64,000 nucleotides of DNA from Pararge aegeria (Eukaryota > Arthropoda > Insecta > Lepidoptera > Nymphalidae). Shown piece by piece: positions 10,101 through 20,588 of this stretch. Each line of letters begins with the position of its first letter. Within the stretch, counting starts at the first letter, position 1. The notes under the pieces are model-generated. The model worked only from the letters and a program-made list of their open reading frames with translations. It had not been told where the DNA came from and ran no database searches. The position numbers and the translations under genes were made by a program. The DNA is taken from contig NC_053195.1 in assembly GCF_905163445.1 (NCBI RefSeq), positions 4,020,501-4,084,500 of the forward strand. Reading direction: 5' to 3'.

Positions 10101-12553
10101 ACTTTTGACAGCCGGTTGGCGCAGTGGGCAGCGACCCTGCTTTCTGCGTCCAAGGCGGTGAGTTGGATTCCCACAACAAGAAAAAATAACCTTGATTATT
10201 ACTAACAGACTTATAGGCGTAAAGTCTTATGTGCATAAATTACAAAAACATTTTCAAATTACCCAGCTAAGTTTGTTGTTTGTAACCCTCATATGTAAAC
10301 AAATATGTATGAACACTTCATTAATAAAGAATATTTGAATTTGAATTTCGAATTTACACTGTCAACTACACTGGAACACAGCATTGCTGCTTGCCAGCAG
10401 AAATAAGCATGGCAATCGATGGTAATACTTCACCTGACAAGTGCTATTACAAAGAGAGCAGGAGAAAAGAAATCTGTCATCAACTGAAAAAAATGTTCAA
10501 ACCATACAAACCTGGGCACCCATCATTCTTCCAGCTGTTCCAATGCTCCTCTCTTTTCAGTATGCTTTTGACACATTCTGCAAACGTTTTTCCATCTGGT
10601 GGTGTCTCACCTAGTAGCTTGTACAGTAATGTTGTAGTTTCCTTCACCCACTCTTGCTGGTCTGACTTTAACTCTTGTGACTCCCTTTAATGCAAGTATA
10701 CAGTTATTAGGGCGGAAATATATACAAGACTAATCCACTCATTCACACTAATATTATGAATGGGAAAGTGTGTTAGTTTGTTATTTTTTCTAGGGACAAA
10801 CAAATAAACTTATTTTATTGGTTTTTTGGAGAAGAACTAAGATTCACAGCATTACTAAGCAACCAATCAAGTTTATTATTGGCATAGAATTAGTTGAAAG
10901 GACAGAGAGTAACAAAGGTTACTTTTTATCCCAAGAAACCATACAGTTTTGTTTTTTATTTCTTGAGGTGAAAAGTAATAAACAGACCTTTAACAACTTT
11001 TTCCTTTCTCTAAAAGTATTGATAATTCAAGAGAGAGAGACAGAGAGCGAGAGAGATGTTTTCCTTCACTTTTAAAGCAAATGATATTTTATTTCTTAAA
11101 ATGCACAAAACTCCAAAGAATATAAGAAGTATGTACTGGGGATTAGACTCAAAAGGGTGGCTGAAGTCCTTAGGGGATGTAAAAAAACTACCAAGTCACA
11201 GAAAAGAGCTAGAAACACATTAAAAGGCACTTACATTTTAAATTTCACAGATGAAGTCAAATATTGAAACAGTATCAAGAACTGTATCAGAACACATCTT
11301 CTAAAGTTGGAATCCGACAGCTGCAATTCCAATAACTTCTGATTTGTTAGGAACTTGGCAAAGTAGTGCTGTTCTTTGTTCATTTCTATATCAGAATTAT
11401 ATGTTTTTAGTCTGTTCAGCTTAGACTTCTGTAGCTCGACAGCCTCTAGCTTGTAGGATGAGAATGCTGATAGTACACTGCCTGAATGCTGGAAAATAAT
11501 TATGTGTTTGACTATACTATGGCATAATTTCTAATTTATGTTTATAAATGCTTTAAATTTTTTTTAAAACAACAAGACATGAACTAACCTAATGCAATGC
11601 CAAAATTAATATTGCCTTTTTTATAGTCTTATAGTGACTTTACATGTCATCATAAGGCTGATAAAAAGGCTTGCAAGAGCAGATTTATGCCAAAATTGAT
11701 AAGGTGTGATGTCGGAAAATTTGTACAACCTAAAACTTATGTTAACACTTACTGCAACAAATGTTTTCCATTGAATTTTATTGTAACATGTATTTGGACT
11801 CCTGAAAAAGTCTTGCAAGCTCCAAAATCTACAGTACAAGTTGTAATCAATTGTATGTTTATTTTTCTCTTCATCTATCACCATTTCCTCATCTAAGGCA
11901 TCTTTCAATGTACTTGAATTATCACCTCCAAATTCAGTAACATTTTCAAGATTGAACTCGGAAACTATATTGAGTCCTGATCGTTCAGAAAACGGAAAGA
12001 ACTTCGCGAGGAACAACAAAATTCTGCCACAAAATACTGTGTTTTGTGATCTGGACAGTCTCCTCAACAAATCATTGCACATTCTTAGCAAATTATTTTT
12101 ACAAGCCACAAAGAAAAGTTCTTCTCGCCAGATATTTACGCCGTTTTCAACATATGTAAACAATTTTTCGCATTTATTTAAGGTTAGGGCGTCAAATATA
12201 TCGCCGAGTAGAACTACAGGCATGGTAGGTGTAACCATCTGTCTCCTACACGACTCTATGCAAAAACAGACGTAATTTTCTAAAGTCTCAGGTTCTTCTA
12301 CAAGGAGTTCAAGAAGTTTGTCTCTAAACGCTTGGTCCATCGCAGCTTTGCGGTCGGTTTCGCTGACGTTCTTCGAAAACGAATCCAGCAAGTCCATGTT
12401 GTTATTCGCAAACGCTTTTGAAAGGACATCCTGTAAAAATAAAGAGAATAACAATATCATAGAAGTATTATATCAAAAGCCATTCGGAAAAAATTATTAT
12501 CATATTACCTTATATTTGACCCGAAGTTCGTCAAAGCCTATTTTGTCAGACAT
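3277..12553 (-). CDS. THOC1: THO complex subunit 1 (THOC1/Hpr1), 10 coding exons
   Basis: THOC1 is a nuclear subunit of the THO/TREX complex, which couples transcription to mRNA packaging and export. The exons (minus strand) are 12553-12509, 12430-11753, 11488-11235, 10684-10512, 9952-9823, 8729-8644, 7523-7363, 6853-6782, 5761-5681 and 3591-3277. All phases agree, giving 664 residues, against about 657 in the human protein. The hallmark NLLRMCNDLLRRLS followed by QNTVFCGRI lies in exon 2, with IDYNLYCRFWSLQDFF after it. A basic nuclear-localisation stretch RKTRKRRR is at about 401-408, WRALRLLARRSPHFF is in exon 7, an acidic linker in exons 8-9, and a death domain at about 590-660. Compared with human, the acidic helix (EEFFEEAIEQ-like) expected at the exon 6/7 junction is not found: either it has diverged, or a frame-neutral small exon is missing or hidden. 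The gene is head-to-head with the MCRIP-like gene. Confidence 0.94.
3716..3960 (+). mobile_element. LINE 3'-end repeat (family with TTTGAATTTGAA tail)
   Basis: It shares AGCATCCGGCTC, TGAGTTTCTTGCCGGCTTCT and TAGAGTCACTAC with three other copies in the window (7690, 33603, 38693). The tail of this copy is worn. Confidence 0.7.
4470..4856 (+). mobile_element. RTE-type LINE fragment, C-terminal coding end
   Basis: An open stretch reads LKVAQRAMERAMLGLSLLDR then RAAALKWNWADHICRR, the typical end of RTE-like reverse transcriptases. A frameshifted remainder and the tail AGTCCAGCAGTGTACTG...GATGATGATT follow. It lies in THOC1 intron 9. Confidence 0.8.
5104..5678 (+). mobile_element. tRNA-derived SINE interrupted by another element
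   Basis: The 5' half (5104-5243) has the tRNA-like head GGCAGCGACCCTGCTTTCTG and a B-box GGCTCGATTCCCAC. The 3' half (5560-5678) has CATAACACAAGCTACG and TAGATGGCGATGTGTGTATT. The tail runs into the THOC1 exon 9 donor. Confidence 0.85.
5244..5559 (+). mobile_element. Element nested in SINE (ends AAGCCGCGGGAAAAAGCTAG)
   Basis: It begins ATATATAAAAGGCAAAGTTG and ends with the lepidopteran-type phrase GAGCGAAGCCGCGGGAAAAA. The two SINE halves either side join naturally, so this is a later insertion. Confidence 0.7.
5681..5761 (-). CDS. THOC1: THOC1 coding exon 9
   Basis: It codes 27 mainly acidic residues (EQNYEEMCEEQIETDIIKEE and on). The acceptor is gcttattag and the donor gtaagt. The intron bases after the donor are the tail of a SINE. 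Confidence 0.88.
5789..6226. mobile_element. MITE with ~20-bp inverted ends, copy 1
   Basis: The left end is GAAGTTATACTTCTTTTGGCG and the right end, GCCAAAGAAGTATAACTTC, is its inverse. It is about 438 bp, non-coding, and lies in THOC1 intron 8. A second copy is at 35984-36423. Confidence 0.8.
6782..6853 (-). CDS. THOC1: THOC1 coding exon 8
   Basis: It codes 24 residues (VKRITREVAANAASNSNGDK, then MIKQ), the start of the linker before the death domain. The acceptor is attttcaacag and the donor gtaaga; phase 0 on both sides. Confidence 0.88.
7134..7166. repeat. TA dinucleotide microsatellite
   Basis: It is a near-perfect run of about 16 TA units in THOC1 intron 7. Confidence 0.95.
7363..7523 (-). 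CDS. THOC1: THOC1 coding exon 7
   Basis: It codes about residues 456-509: a Gly/Ala/Ser-rich start (MLSGAGSATGAGDATSGWAW), then RALRLLARRSPHFF and LPDYLDDM. This exon is strikingly GC-rich against its surroundings. The acceptor cggcttcag is forced, because a stop codon lies 30 bases upstream in frame. The donor is gtagga. Confidence 0.88.
7541..7668 (-). mobile_element. SINE 3' half abutting THOC1 exon 7 acceptor
   Basis: It holds the plus-strand words CCGGCCCACTAAAATGCACGG and CAAGTGCGGATTGGTGGAC of the SINE family whose tail is GGTAATGGGTTGATGATG. Its 3' end is about 18 bp upstream of the exon 7 splice acceptor, in the same orientation as THOC1. Confidence 0.75.
7690..7925 (+). mobile_element. 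LINE 3'-end repeat
   Basis: This is a good copy of the family ending GGCCTACTTGAAATAAATGA then ATTTTGAATTT. The 88-codon open frame that follows (to 8177) is not recognised. Confidence 0.75.
8490..8605 (-). mobile_element. SINE 5' half
   Basis: It includes AACGCACGTAACTCCGAAAA and CCCACTAGGCTATCACGGC, the inverse of the tRNA-like head of the SINE family that ends GGGTTGATGATG. It lies in THOC1 intron 6. Confidence 0.65.
8644..8729 (-). CDS. THOC1: THOC1 coding exon 6
   Basis: It codes residues 427-455 plus one base (NELTKLWNLSPDNLAACRTR), ending FMPSL. The acceptor is actttcag and the donor gtatgt, phase 1. Confidence 0.92.
9195..9590 (-). mobile_element. Degenerate SINE (family with GACTGCATCATCA tail)
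   Basis: It reads inverted: GTTAACCCTTGACTGCAATC, AAAGATGGTAAGGGGCTAAC, CTACGCGACATC, then a worn middle with AGACCAGAGAAAATTCAGAA. It lies in THOC1 intron 5. Confidence 0.6.
9823..9952 (-). CDS. THOC1: THOC1 coding exon 5
   Basis: It codes residues 384-426 plus two bases, with the basic cluster RKTRKRRRPVG that is a likely nuclear localisation signal. The acceptor is ccccctag and the donor gtaaga. Confidence 0.92.
10109..10350 (+). mobile_element. SINE with tRNA-like head and different tail
   Basis: The head GGTTGGCGCAGTGGGCAGCG and a B-box-like GGATTCCCACAA match the 63531 SINE. The body differs and ends AATAAAGAATATTTGAATTT, so it looks chimeric or a separate subfamily. Confidence 0.6.
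10512..10684 (-). CDS. THOC1: THOC1 coding exon 4
   Basis: It codes residues 326-383 plus one base, including LLYKLLGETPPDGKTFAEC and EEHWNSWKNDGCP. The acceptor is gcattaaag (weak pyrimidine tract) and the donor gtttgt. Confidence 0.93.
11235..11488 (-). CDS. THOC1: THOC1 coding exon 3
   Basis: It codes residues 242-325 plus two bases. It includes HYFAKFLTNQKLLELQLSDS then NFRR, very close to the vertebrate protein. The acceptor is attttccag and the donor gtaagt. Confidence 0.95.
11753..12430 (-). CDS. THOC1: THOC1 coding exon 2 (core THO domain)
   Basis: A single 678-bp exon codes residues 16-241 and includes MPVVLLGDIFDAL, NNLLRMCNDLLRRLS, TVFCGRILLFLAKFFPFSE and YNLYCRFWSLQDFF. The acceptor is tttttacag and the donor gtaagt. 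Open reading continues past the donor by chance to 11621. Confidence 0.96.
12509..12553 (-). CDS. THOC1: THOC1 coding exon 1
   Basis: It codes residues 1-15 (MSDKIGFDELRVKYK), starting at an ATG in a good context (gaccaccATG). The donor is gtaata, phase 0. Confidence 0.88.
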
Positions 12554-13553
12554 GGTGGTCATTTAGAATGATCAAATTCATTCAGTATATGTGCTGAAAG
12601 TGTTCCTATTTCCTCTACTTCTATGTAAAGTGTAAGTAATGGGTATTTGTGTTTTCTTCTTCGTTTCCAAGAACGCGAAATTTCGAAAGTTAAAATGGAA
12701 AGCGTCAAAACGACGTTTTATTGTTGACACTGACAGTAGACAAGTCACAACTTTGACATTGACGTTGGCCATAGACTTCCTCCCCCCGAAGCCATAAATC
12801 AAAAGAAGAAGCTAGGTAAGTAGGGTTTGATAAATTTTTAAATTGAATTCGTATGCTAATAAAACATTGATATCATAAATTGCAATAAATATTACTAGTT
12901 ATCTATATGCAAAACTTAAGTGGTGGTTCTATAACATTGCAAAAAAATTTCAATGCCTATCTACATGTGAAAACCAAAATTTTGAGGGTTTTTAATAATG
13001 AATTATATCCGGGCACTGCGCACGAAACCATTACTACGCACGTAAAAATAACACAATAAGATTTTGAAAAAAACGTTAATGCTAGGTCCACATGGGGTAT
13101 TTAGGGTTTCCGAAAGTGACCGCGAGCTAATTTGTATCCTCATTGTGAAAATCTGTAATTTTATCTGTTTAAATAGGAGTTTATTGGGTGAGCTGAATGC
13201 TTTTTATACTCTGTACTATAAGTTAATTGGATATATGAAGTCCAAAACTCTTACACGATTGGTTGTAACTAAAGAGTTTTCAATATTGGCAAATCACAAT
13301 AGAGTAGTTGACAGCAGAAATGCAGCTGACATGTTGACAGAAGTAAATAATTGCAAATTGATGTTTTTCCTTCTATGTGGCGTCATGTGTATTTATCTTT
13401 CTTTTTAGTATTTTAACCACATTAGGTACTGCATTTATTTACTGTATTTTATATTAAGTAAACAAAAACATTTATTTAAATGGTTAAGTGTACGTGTTCG
13501 TTATAATAAGAAGTAATCAAAGTAATAACTGTCGTAATTTATCTAATTATAAA
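12554..13553. promoter_or_regulatory. Head-to-head intergenic region, THOC1 / MCRIP-like
   Basis: One kilobase separates the two start codons, which point away from each other. It contains no interspersed repeat that I recognise, in contrast with everything around it, so it may serve both genes as a divergent promoter. No clear TATA box was seen. The region's open frames lack splice or homology support. Confidence 0.4.
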
Positions 13554-13573
13554 ATGGATAGAAATAATATGAG
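13554..13573 (+). CDS. MCRIP-like coding exon 1
   Basis: It holds twenty coding bases (ATG plus MDRNNM and two bases of R7), then gtaaga. Support is phase agreement and start context only. Confidence 0.6.
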
Positions 13574-16230
13574 GTAAGATTCTTTGTGTTGTCGCTTTAG
13601 TTCTAGGCACTTGCCACTTTCACAAGATTGGTTACGTGTTTATTTAGCAATTCGCTTTTTGAAATTTCTAGACAGAAAACCGATCGTTTTAAATGTGGAT
13701 TCGAGATTTAATTATTTTGTTGACCCAGATTGATCAGTCTTCTATCTATATTTTGTATGATTTCGATATCTAAATAAAACATACACACGTAACTAAGTAA
13801 TTTCAAAGTTAAACATTTCGTTCAAAAGTACAAAGTAAAAACAGTAAAAAGTACAAAAGCATGGAACTATGTGCTATACCAGTTCTATACTTTCGACAAA
13901 GCAATTATCTTACGAAAGAACAACCTGATAGCTTTTTGTTGAAATAGAATAAAATTTAATAATGTTGGGAGATCATAGGTTATCATATTCTGTTACCTAA
14001 TTAGATAATTCATAGATATAAGAAATAAATAATTGCATTCATTTGAGTAATAATATATGTGCATTTCTTTGTTTTTCGCCATTTTCTCCGATTGTCTTTT
14101 GTAAAGATTTTCACACTGCATTCTTCTCAATATAACTATGAAGACAACTATGTCTTCAATGTATTTGTGGTTATAATCTATAATTATGTGATTTGTTTTG
14201 TTTGTTAATTATGTGATTGGATTGATATAATCATACAACCTCTTATCAAACTGTTGGAAACATAAACATAATGTATGAATCAGTAAAATATGTGCCAGTA
14301 TTGTTGTATATACTTAAACTTAAATAATGGTACAAGTTTAAATATAATGCTATCCTTTTTTTATTGTAAACAGTGTAAAAATAATGTTTTATTTGGAGAT
14401 TTGTGTGTTAGCACCATTGCCTTTTAATAAGTACAAAATAAGTTATATGCAATCATTTTATATTGTAATCTTTTGATAATCATAATGCTATGTTGTTCTG
14501 GTTTTCAGTGTTTTGGGACATTGTTAGCATTAAAACATCATGCTAACAATGTCCGGGGAAACATCATGAAGAAGCTACATAGTTTATTGTTTTTCTTACC
14601 TGTCTTTAATAAAAACAATCTTGCAGTTACTTTTAAGTATTAATTATCTTTTAAAAATAGAAAAAGAGTGTATGTGGCACAAACTTAGTAAAGTAACTTT
14701 GTTTTTTTTTTTTTCTTTGTGGAACATAGTGCCAGGTTAGAAAAGAAATTGAGTAATTAAAGGTAGTAAATGGGTTCAACCTGTGCTTTTAAAAACAGTC
14801 TTCTAGGTTGAAGTTGTTTTGTTGTGTATGATAACAAAATGATTATCTAGAGATATTACAGTTTGGTGATTGTATTGGATGGTATTTGTCGCACAAAGGA
14901 CTCTGCCGCACATCCTCCGGTATATTCCCTTATTATACCCATTATTCTTGCAATTTTCAGATCAAACTATGTGAACAGTGGACCAAGGTCTCTCCCGCAT
15001 ATGGGGGGGCACAAACGTCACAATGGCAATGGTCACAATGGATCAAGACTGAGTCCCCCCGCTCAGATACCAAATAACAACATGCACAATAATAACAACA
15101 TCAATCAGCATGATGATATTGTGAACTATATATTTGATTCTTGGAATAAGGTGAGGATTCGGAGAGAGAGAGAGTCTTAGTAGTAGTAGAGCTTGTCTGG
15201 GGAAGTACTATTGTCATTTTATAATTTTTTTATAGTGTTCTTACTACACTTGGAGGAAATATCTATTTTATCAATTTAAAATGAATATAATTTTTTTTTC
15301 AGGATTGACAGAATTTTTTGCCGGAACTCTCTGGCAATCGCGGCCTAAGGGCTTTGACCTAGAAAAATAAATTTGAAATGAATGAATTTTAAATTATAAA
15401 ATTATATTGGATAGAAGCTGGCATTACTTTGCTGAAATCCATGATATATTATGAAAATTAAGCTTAATTTCCCTAATAATCCCTCTACGCACGCACGCAA
15501 GTTTCGGAGCGAAACGTGCGTAGAGGGTACATTGCCGAAGATTTGTTTGGCGTGGATTATAAGGGTTGAAGAAATTATAAATATACACCATACAGATTCA
15601 TTCTCCTGCTTTTCGCGGAGCAAATTAAGCTTAATTTTCATAATTTATAAAATTATAAAAAGTAATATGTCTAATAATATGTCTGTATTGTAATATAGAC
15701 CTTTAATGTAGATCGAAACTAAAATGTTTTCGCTACAGTCGCTATAAGACTGATATAAATACTACTAATTTCGGCATCGGCAGTTGGATGCCGTAGCGGC
15801 CGTAGTTAGTCTAGTCTAGTCCGTGGCTAGTTACCCTACCGACAAAAAAGTGCCGCTAAGCGATTTAGCGTTCCGGTACCATGTCGCGTAGAAACCGATT
15901 AGGGACATGGGTCTAATATAACTGCTATATCCTATATATAACAGGGTAAGCCCGTAGCCTTTAATATCTTAGACTGCATCACCACTAACCTTCTAGGTTA
16001 GTCTTAGTGGTGATGCAGTCAGATTGATAAGTGTAGGACTAACTGTAGAGGAATATAAAAAAATTAAAAAATTTCAGGTCACACGCGAATTAGAAAGGGG
16101 CAGCGAAGACGCGAAATATTATCAAGAAGTGCTTGCTCCACGTCAATTGGCTAACTTCAGGCCATTCAACTTGGAGGACTGGTGGGGCTGCCGCACAATG
16201 CAGACAATCAACCGCAAGCACCGGTCTTAG
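13554..16230 (+). CDS. MCRIP/FAM195-family protein, 3 coding exons, 120 aa
   Basis: The exons are 13554-13573, 14961-15150 and 16078-16230; the phases (2, then 0) close exactly to 120 codons plus TAG. After a short start (MDRNNMR) comes an Asn/His/Gly-rich low-complexity stretch (about residues 20-50). Then HDDIVNYIFDSWNKV (about 57-71) matches the family's HEENVRFIYEAW helix, and NFRPFNLEDWW (about 97-107) matches the C-terminal NFxPIDLxEWW motif of MCRIP2. Vertebrate MCRIP proteins are about 100-160 residues long; they bind the CtBP corepressor under MAPK control and also DDX6 in RNA granules. The function here is inferred from family only. The tiny first exon is chosen because its ATG has a good context (aaaATGG), its gtaaga donor fits the required phase, and no other candidate was found. 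Confidence 0.8.
14961..15150 (+). CDS. MCRIP-like coding exon 2
   Basis: The acceptor is tgcaattttcag and the donor gtgagg. It codes SNYVNSGPRSLPHMGG, an Asn/His-rich run, then HDDIVNYIFDSWNK. Confidence 0.85.
15415..15655 (+). repeat. Interspersed repeat with GGTTTCGGAGCGAAAC-type hairpin
   Basis: It shares GTTTCGGAGCGAAACGTGCG, GAAGAAATTATAAAT and AAATTAAGCTTAATTTTCAT with copies at 17225, 26145, 43530, 55385 and 60215. Here a second AAAATTAAGCTTAATTT also lies at the left end. It lies in the MCRIP-like gene's intron 2. Confidence 0.75.
15762..16021 (+). mobile_element. SINE (headless) with terminal hairpin
   Basis: It carries CTAGTTACCCTACCGACAAA, GTGCCGCTAAGCGATTTAGC and GAAACCGATTAGGGACATGG. 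At 15972-16021 GACTGCATCACCACTAA is followed by its own inverse TTAGTGGTGATGCAGTC. It ends 56 bp before MCRIP-like exon 3. Confidence 0.75.
16078..16230 (+). CDS. MCRIP-like coding exon 3 with stop
   Basis: The acceptor is aaatttcag. It codes VTRELERGSEDAKYYQEVLA, then PRQLANFRPFNLEDWWG and a short basic tail ending TAG. Confidence 0.87.
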   Translation, partial: VTRELERGSEDAKYYQEVLAPRQLANFRPFNLEDWWGCRTMQTINRKHRS

Positions 16231-16829
16231 TTCTAGCACTCGCATATGTTACTAATATCTCATTGGCACGCCACTTTGTTGAAACTGAAAGCACTATTTT
16301 GAAATTAATCAAACACAGTCAATGTAGACAAGCAAATTATTGTGCCGGGGTGTTGAAATGTTAAGGATATGGAATTAATTGTTGTGGTAGGTAGCCATTA
16401 TTATAATAATCACACCGATAAACTATTGACTAAAATTGTTATCTTCAATTTCTTATTTTTGATAACATTCTTGTCGGAGCAGTTGGTCATGGTGCTGTAA
16501 CACTGTTTGGAGCATGTCACTTTACGAGTATTGACCACTGCTAAATGCTAACATCCTGGTAACTCACGTATGATTGCCTTTTTTTCTAACAGCCTTTTCA
16601 ACTCGACATTCTTTCGAATGATTTTCTTATTATGGAGTTTGCAATGGTGTTAGTTACTTTACAATGCCTTCTTTCTACCTTGCTTTTACATCTCTACATT
16701 CCATAGAGTAATTCACTGATTATCAACCAAATTTCAATTATTTCTGACAAATTGTTGGTTAGGTCTACGATCATCCACTTCATTTTTCTGTTGCTATAAT
16801 CTTTACTAACGTCTAACAAAGGCGAGGAT

Positions 16830-17160
16830 GGCGATTCCCCTGTTATTACCACCTGGAAAGTGGCTGGTACAGAGTTTTTGACGAGGGGGACTGCATAAAA
16901 TATAAAACCTCCTCCTATATGCAGTGAGAAATATATTAACATTAGCATAGGCAGTGCTTTGTCGCATCTATGTAGAGCTATTCGCATTAAATAATAAATA
17001 AGTTAAGTGCTGAAAAAAAGTGATTATCATCGCTACTATCACATCCACAGTAGTTTCAGTGCGATGTTCACTTCATATAAGCACAAAAGCACTGCCTACC
17101 CTAAAATTTCTGCTTTATGACCTCCCTAGTCAAAAACCCTGTGGTGGTTGGTTGGTCCTT
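16830..17160. repeat. Degenerate members of the hAT MITE family
   Basis: Two neighbouring stretches (16830-16985 and 17060-17160) keep the internal words of the 22274 MITE (GCACAAAAGCACTGC, GTCAAAAACCCTG) in opposite orientations but have lost clean ends. A further fragment lies at 24965-25060. Confidence 0.5.
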
Positions 17161-17224
17161 CATTCACTGAGTAGAACATTTAGTTAAAAATTATGTTCTC
17201 TGCAAAAACCAGGCAAATCTGCTT

Positions 17225-17345
17225 GGTGCAATTTATAATTTCTACAATCTCACCTCACCATGCAGTTCTTCGAGAATGCACTCCTACATCTATGAAGCAT
17301 CCTCAGGAGATGTTGACTTTACAATGCTCAATGCTGACAGTTATG
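17225..17345 (-). repeat. Worn copy of the CTCCTGAGGATG repeat
   Basis: Inverse orientation: CAATTTATAATTTCTACAAT, then GCATCCTCAGGAGATGTTGA and CTTTACAATG. The middle is diverged. Confidence 0.55.
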
Positions 17346-19130
17346 ATTACGGAAAATTTTTACAGTTCCCATCGCATAGAGTTTATAAACCTCCACATGC
17401 TTATACGCATTTAGTGATAATTGGTGAAATAGAAATACTGTACGGCGAAGTGGCGGGAAATTCTAGTAATATATAATGTGTTAATTCGAAATGGCAATAA
17501 AATTTAAATAGTAGGGAGGTACAATGAGATATTTTTAACTATTAAACAATTCATTCAGAATATGATTAATTTTTTCTCCTATCATCTAGTTACCCTACAT
17601 TAAAAAAAAAAAAGTAATGAAAAAAAATTAATCTTAAAAAAATTTTATCCCACTTTTGCTGTTCGGCAAATATTTTTAAATAGAACGGAATGTAAAGCAT
17701 GCGACACACAGAAGCCGGGGCGAAGAAGGACTGGTCGTTTCGGTATTGTCTAAGTCATGAGGAATTACAACTTACCTACAAAATCACAGTACTCAAAATG
17801 TTTCTGTCCCCCCCAGGCTTCTGAGTGTTTAATGATAACTTGCAATTAGTATAAGATAATTGCAAAATAAAATTAAACATTTTAACTACATAAGAGATTA
17901 CTATGTAAGTTATTAGGACATAAGTTAGTTAATTTACTATTTTTACTTGTTATTTGTAAGGAAATGTGTTATTGCAGATTAGAATGAGCTAGGTGATTCA
18001 TTTTGTTTTCATTCGGTACTTATTTAATGAGCGATTATATTTCTCTAGGTATTTTAAAATATAATATACAGTCAATTCTGACATATGTAAACTAGAAGTT
18101 GAGTGTGTTTATTTCTATCTGAACTCAAAGGATACATTATTTTAGTACATATAATATACTCTTTTTAGTGTTTTGCATTATCACTACAATTCCTGACACT
18201 CAAGTTTCTAATATGTCATAGCAAAATAAAAATAAAAACTCATTCTCATCTACAACCTAAAAAAATCAGATACACTCAACTCTGGTTATATGTCTGAATT
18301 GTTACTAAATAAAATGTCAATGTTTCTTTAAATTTAAATAATAATTCATTTTTGCAATTTATAATTACATCACATAACTAGTGTTTAAGGTTTTACTACA
18401 GATGAGTGGAATGACGTCCTAATTTTTAATGAAGTGTATGTGTAACAGTATATTAAGTAAATTTTGTCTAGAACTTTTTGCGTAATCGCAGTCATAAAAT
18501 AAAAATGACACTAATTCTGTCTTACATTATATCTTGTAGTGTGAAAAATGACACTTATTTCAGTCATACTTTACAGATCGTGTAGTTATATTGCGCCCAG
18601 CCTAGATGTAGATTATAAGGGCGCGAGATGAAACTGTTTTCGCTGTAGGTTTTGCGCTTCTATTACGTCCCTTTTGACAAGTGACGCCAAATCTAGCGCC
18701 GCTGACATTTAGGCTAGCTGGTTTGTATAGTGACACTTTTTTCCGTCTTGTTTATAGACGCTGTTTAGAGTGTCATTATTTCTCTTAATAATGTGTAGAA
18801 CGTCAATATTTCTATCATCTATTTCAAACATAGTGAACACTTAATTCTATCTTCTATATGTATCAATTGTACTTAATAATTGCATGCACAATATTGCTGT
18901 AAAAGCAAAAGACACAGTGTCAGTGTGTTAAATTGTATTTTACACATAAAATGTCAGCACCTGTTCAGTTATGTTAACATTTTATATGTAGTTTAAAAGT
19001 TATTTGTGTCCAGTACAAGGTTAATTTTCGCGCAACTAAAATATTTTCAGGGGTCATTCAGAGTAACATATCGGTCTATGAAATAAAAACATGTTTTAAT
19101 TTTCATGTTTTTTTATGTAATTTTTCTAAA

Positions 19131-19245
19131 AACGTTATGTGTGGACACCACTGCAATGGTCCAATTTACAACTTTTGCCATAAATGTGCCACTCTCAGGT
19201 AAAGCGGCGATTGCACTGAGTGTCCACACGTTTTCATAAATTAGG
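19131..19245. repeat. Fold-back element around GTGTGGACAC
   Basis: TGTGTGGACACCACTGCAAT near 19138 is matched in inverse by the ATTGCACTGAGTGTCCACAC stretch near 19212, with a pair of degenerate arms between. It may be a small MITE. Confidence 0.45.
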
Positions 19246-20588
19246 ATATTTTTGGCAAATTTTCAAATTGATATTAATTTCAATTACCATGATTCGTCTT
19301 ATAATAATGCATATTTACACTGATCTCTTGGCTCTACTTTTTAAATAATAATGTATCTGTAGTATAACATTTATACACTAACAATTTTTGGGTCGTTTTC
19401 TAGTATCTGAAAACTAAGTTCCGAGTAAAATGGAACATATAGATTACCTGTTGAAGCTAAAATTCGTACACACCTATATCCAACGCTCTTGCGGAACGTT
19501 CGTAATGTAAAAATCATTATTAGTAATTTGCGACTTAAAACAGAGTACAAATAAGATTCCTTTTACGTTGACGAATTAGTGCTTCGAAATTCAAATACGA
19601 TTGCGAACGTACAAAATGAACGAGGTCAGTAGAAATGGCGGTACTAGGACTCCGGCAATAAATTAATTACTAGTAATCGATTAATCAACTATTATGTATT
19701 TTAGTTTTTATTAAAGCAAAAAAATGACAATTCTCATTTGTAATGACTTCTTAACATTTACATGTTTATGGGTGCATGTGAAATTATGTGTGGGAATTAT
19801 TCTTTTAATATTATGTAGGCCATACTGTCTTTTTTCTTTTCAGACAGTGCTAAAAACTCTGTACTATCCCAGATCCCTAAACCTACGGGAGTACGGGATG
19901 CACTTGCGTATACATCGTATTTCCGCCAGGTTTATATGGCGGGTCCCATTCTCGTTGGCAGACTCCGTCACTCGTATTTTTTTCTGTGTTTGAGATGAAT
20001 GGGTAAACTTCTCGCGGTGCGCATGCTAGCCCAACTGGTCATACTATTTGACCTTTAATAAACATTTTTTTAAATATTAAGTATCATTATTATCAAGTAC
20101 TTCAATATATAAAAATAAGGATCAAGTGATCGGAGTAAAGATACATTATTCCATACATGCTGGCAGGTAAAAAAAAAAAATTAAACCTTGTATTTAATTT
20201 TACCAGATTATGGGTAGCAATAATCAGTTACATTTATAATAAGAGTGATATAAGGACGTTATTCTAAGTGTATTGTTAACCACGTTTGATAAATAAGCAC
20301 GTACGTACTATGTAATTGTATTTATTACTACAAAATAAGATTCAATTAACATTCCATTAATTTTGTCTTGTACTTAGAATTTGAAATATGTAATAACTAA
20401 TTGTAAATATTTAAACAAAGAACGACGGAACTACAGATCACGGACTTTAATAAAACATTTTTTAATATATTTTTTTTTTCTTTGAGAATACAAACTTTAA
20501 AAATTAAAGCATTGAAATGTAACCTGTAATATAAAGCTCACATTTCATGTCATTGAGTAAACTTTAAAATTTCTTCAGTTATGTAAAC

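Noticed and set aside
13064..13408. 114-codon plus-strand frame between THOC1 and the MCRIP-like gene
   Set aside because: It has no recognisable domain or supported splice partner and lies in the presumed promoter region.
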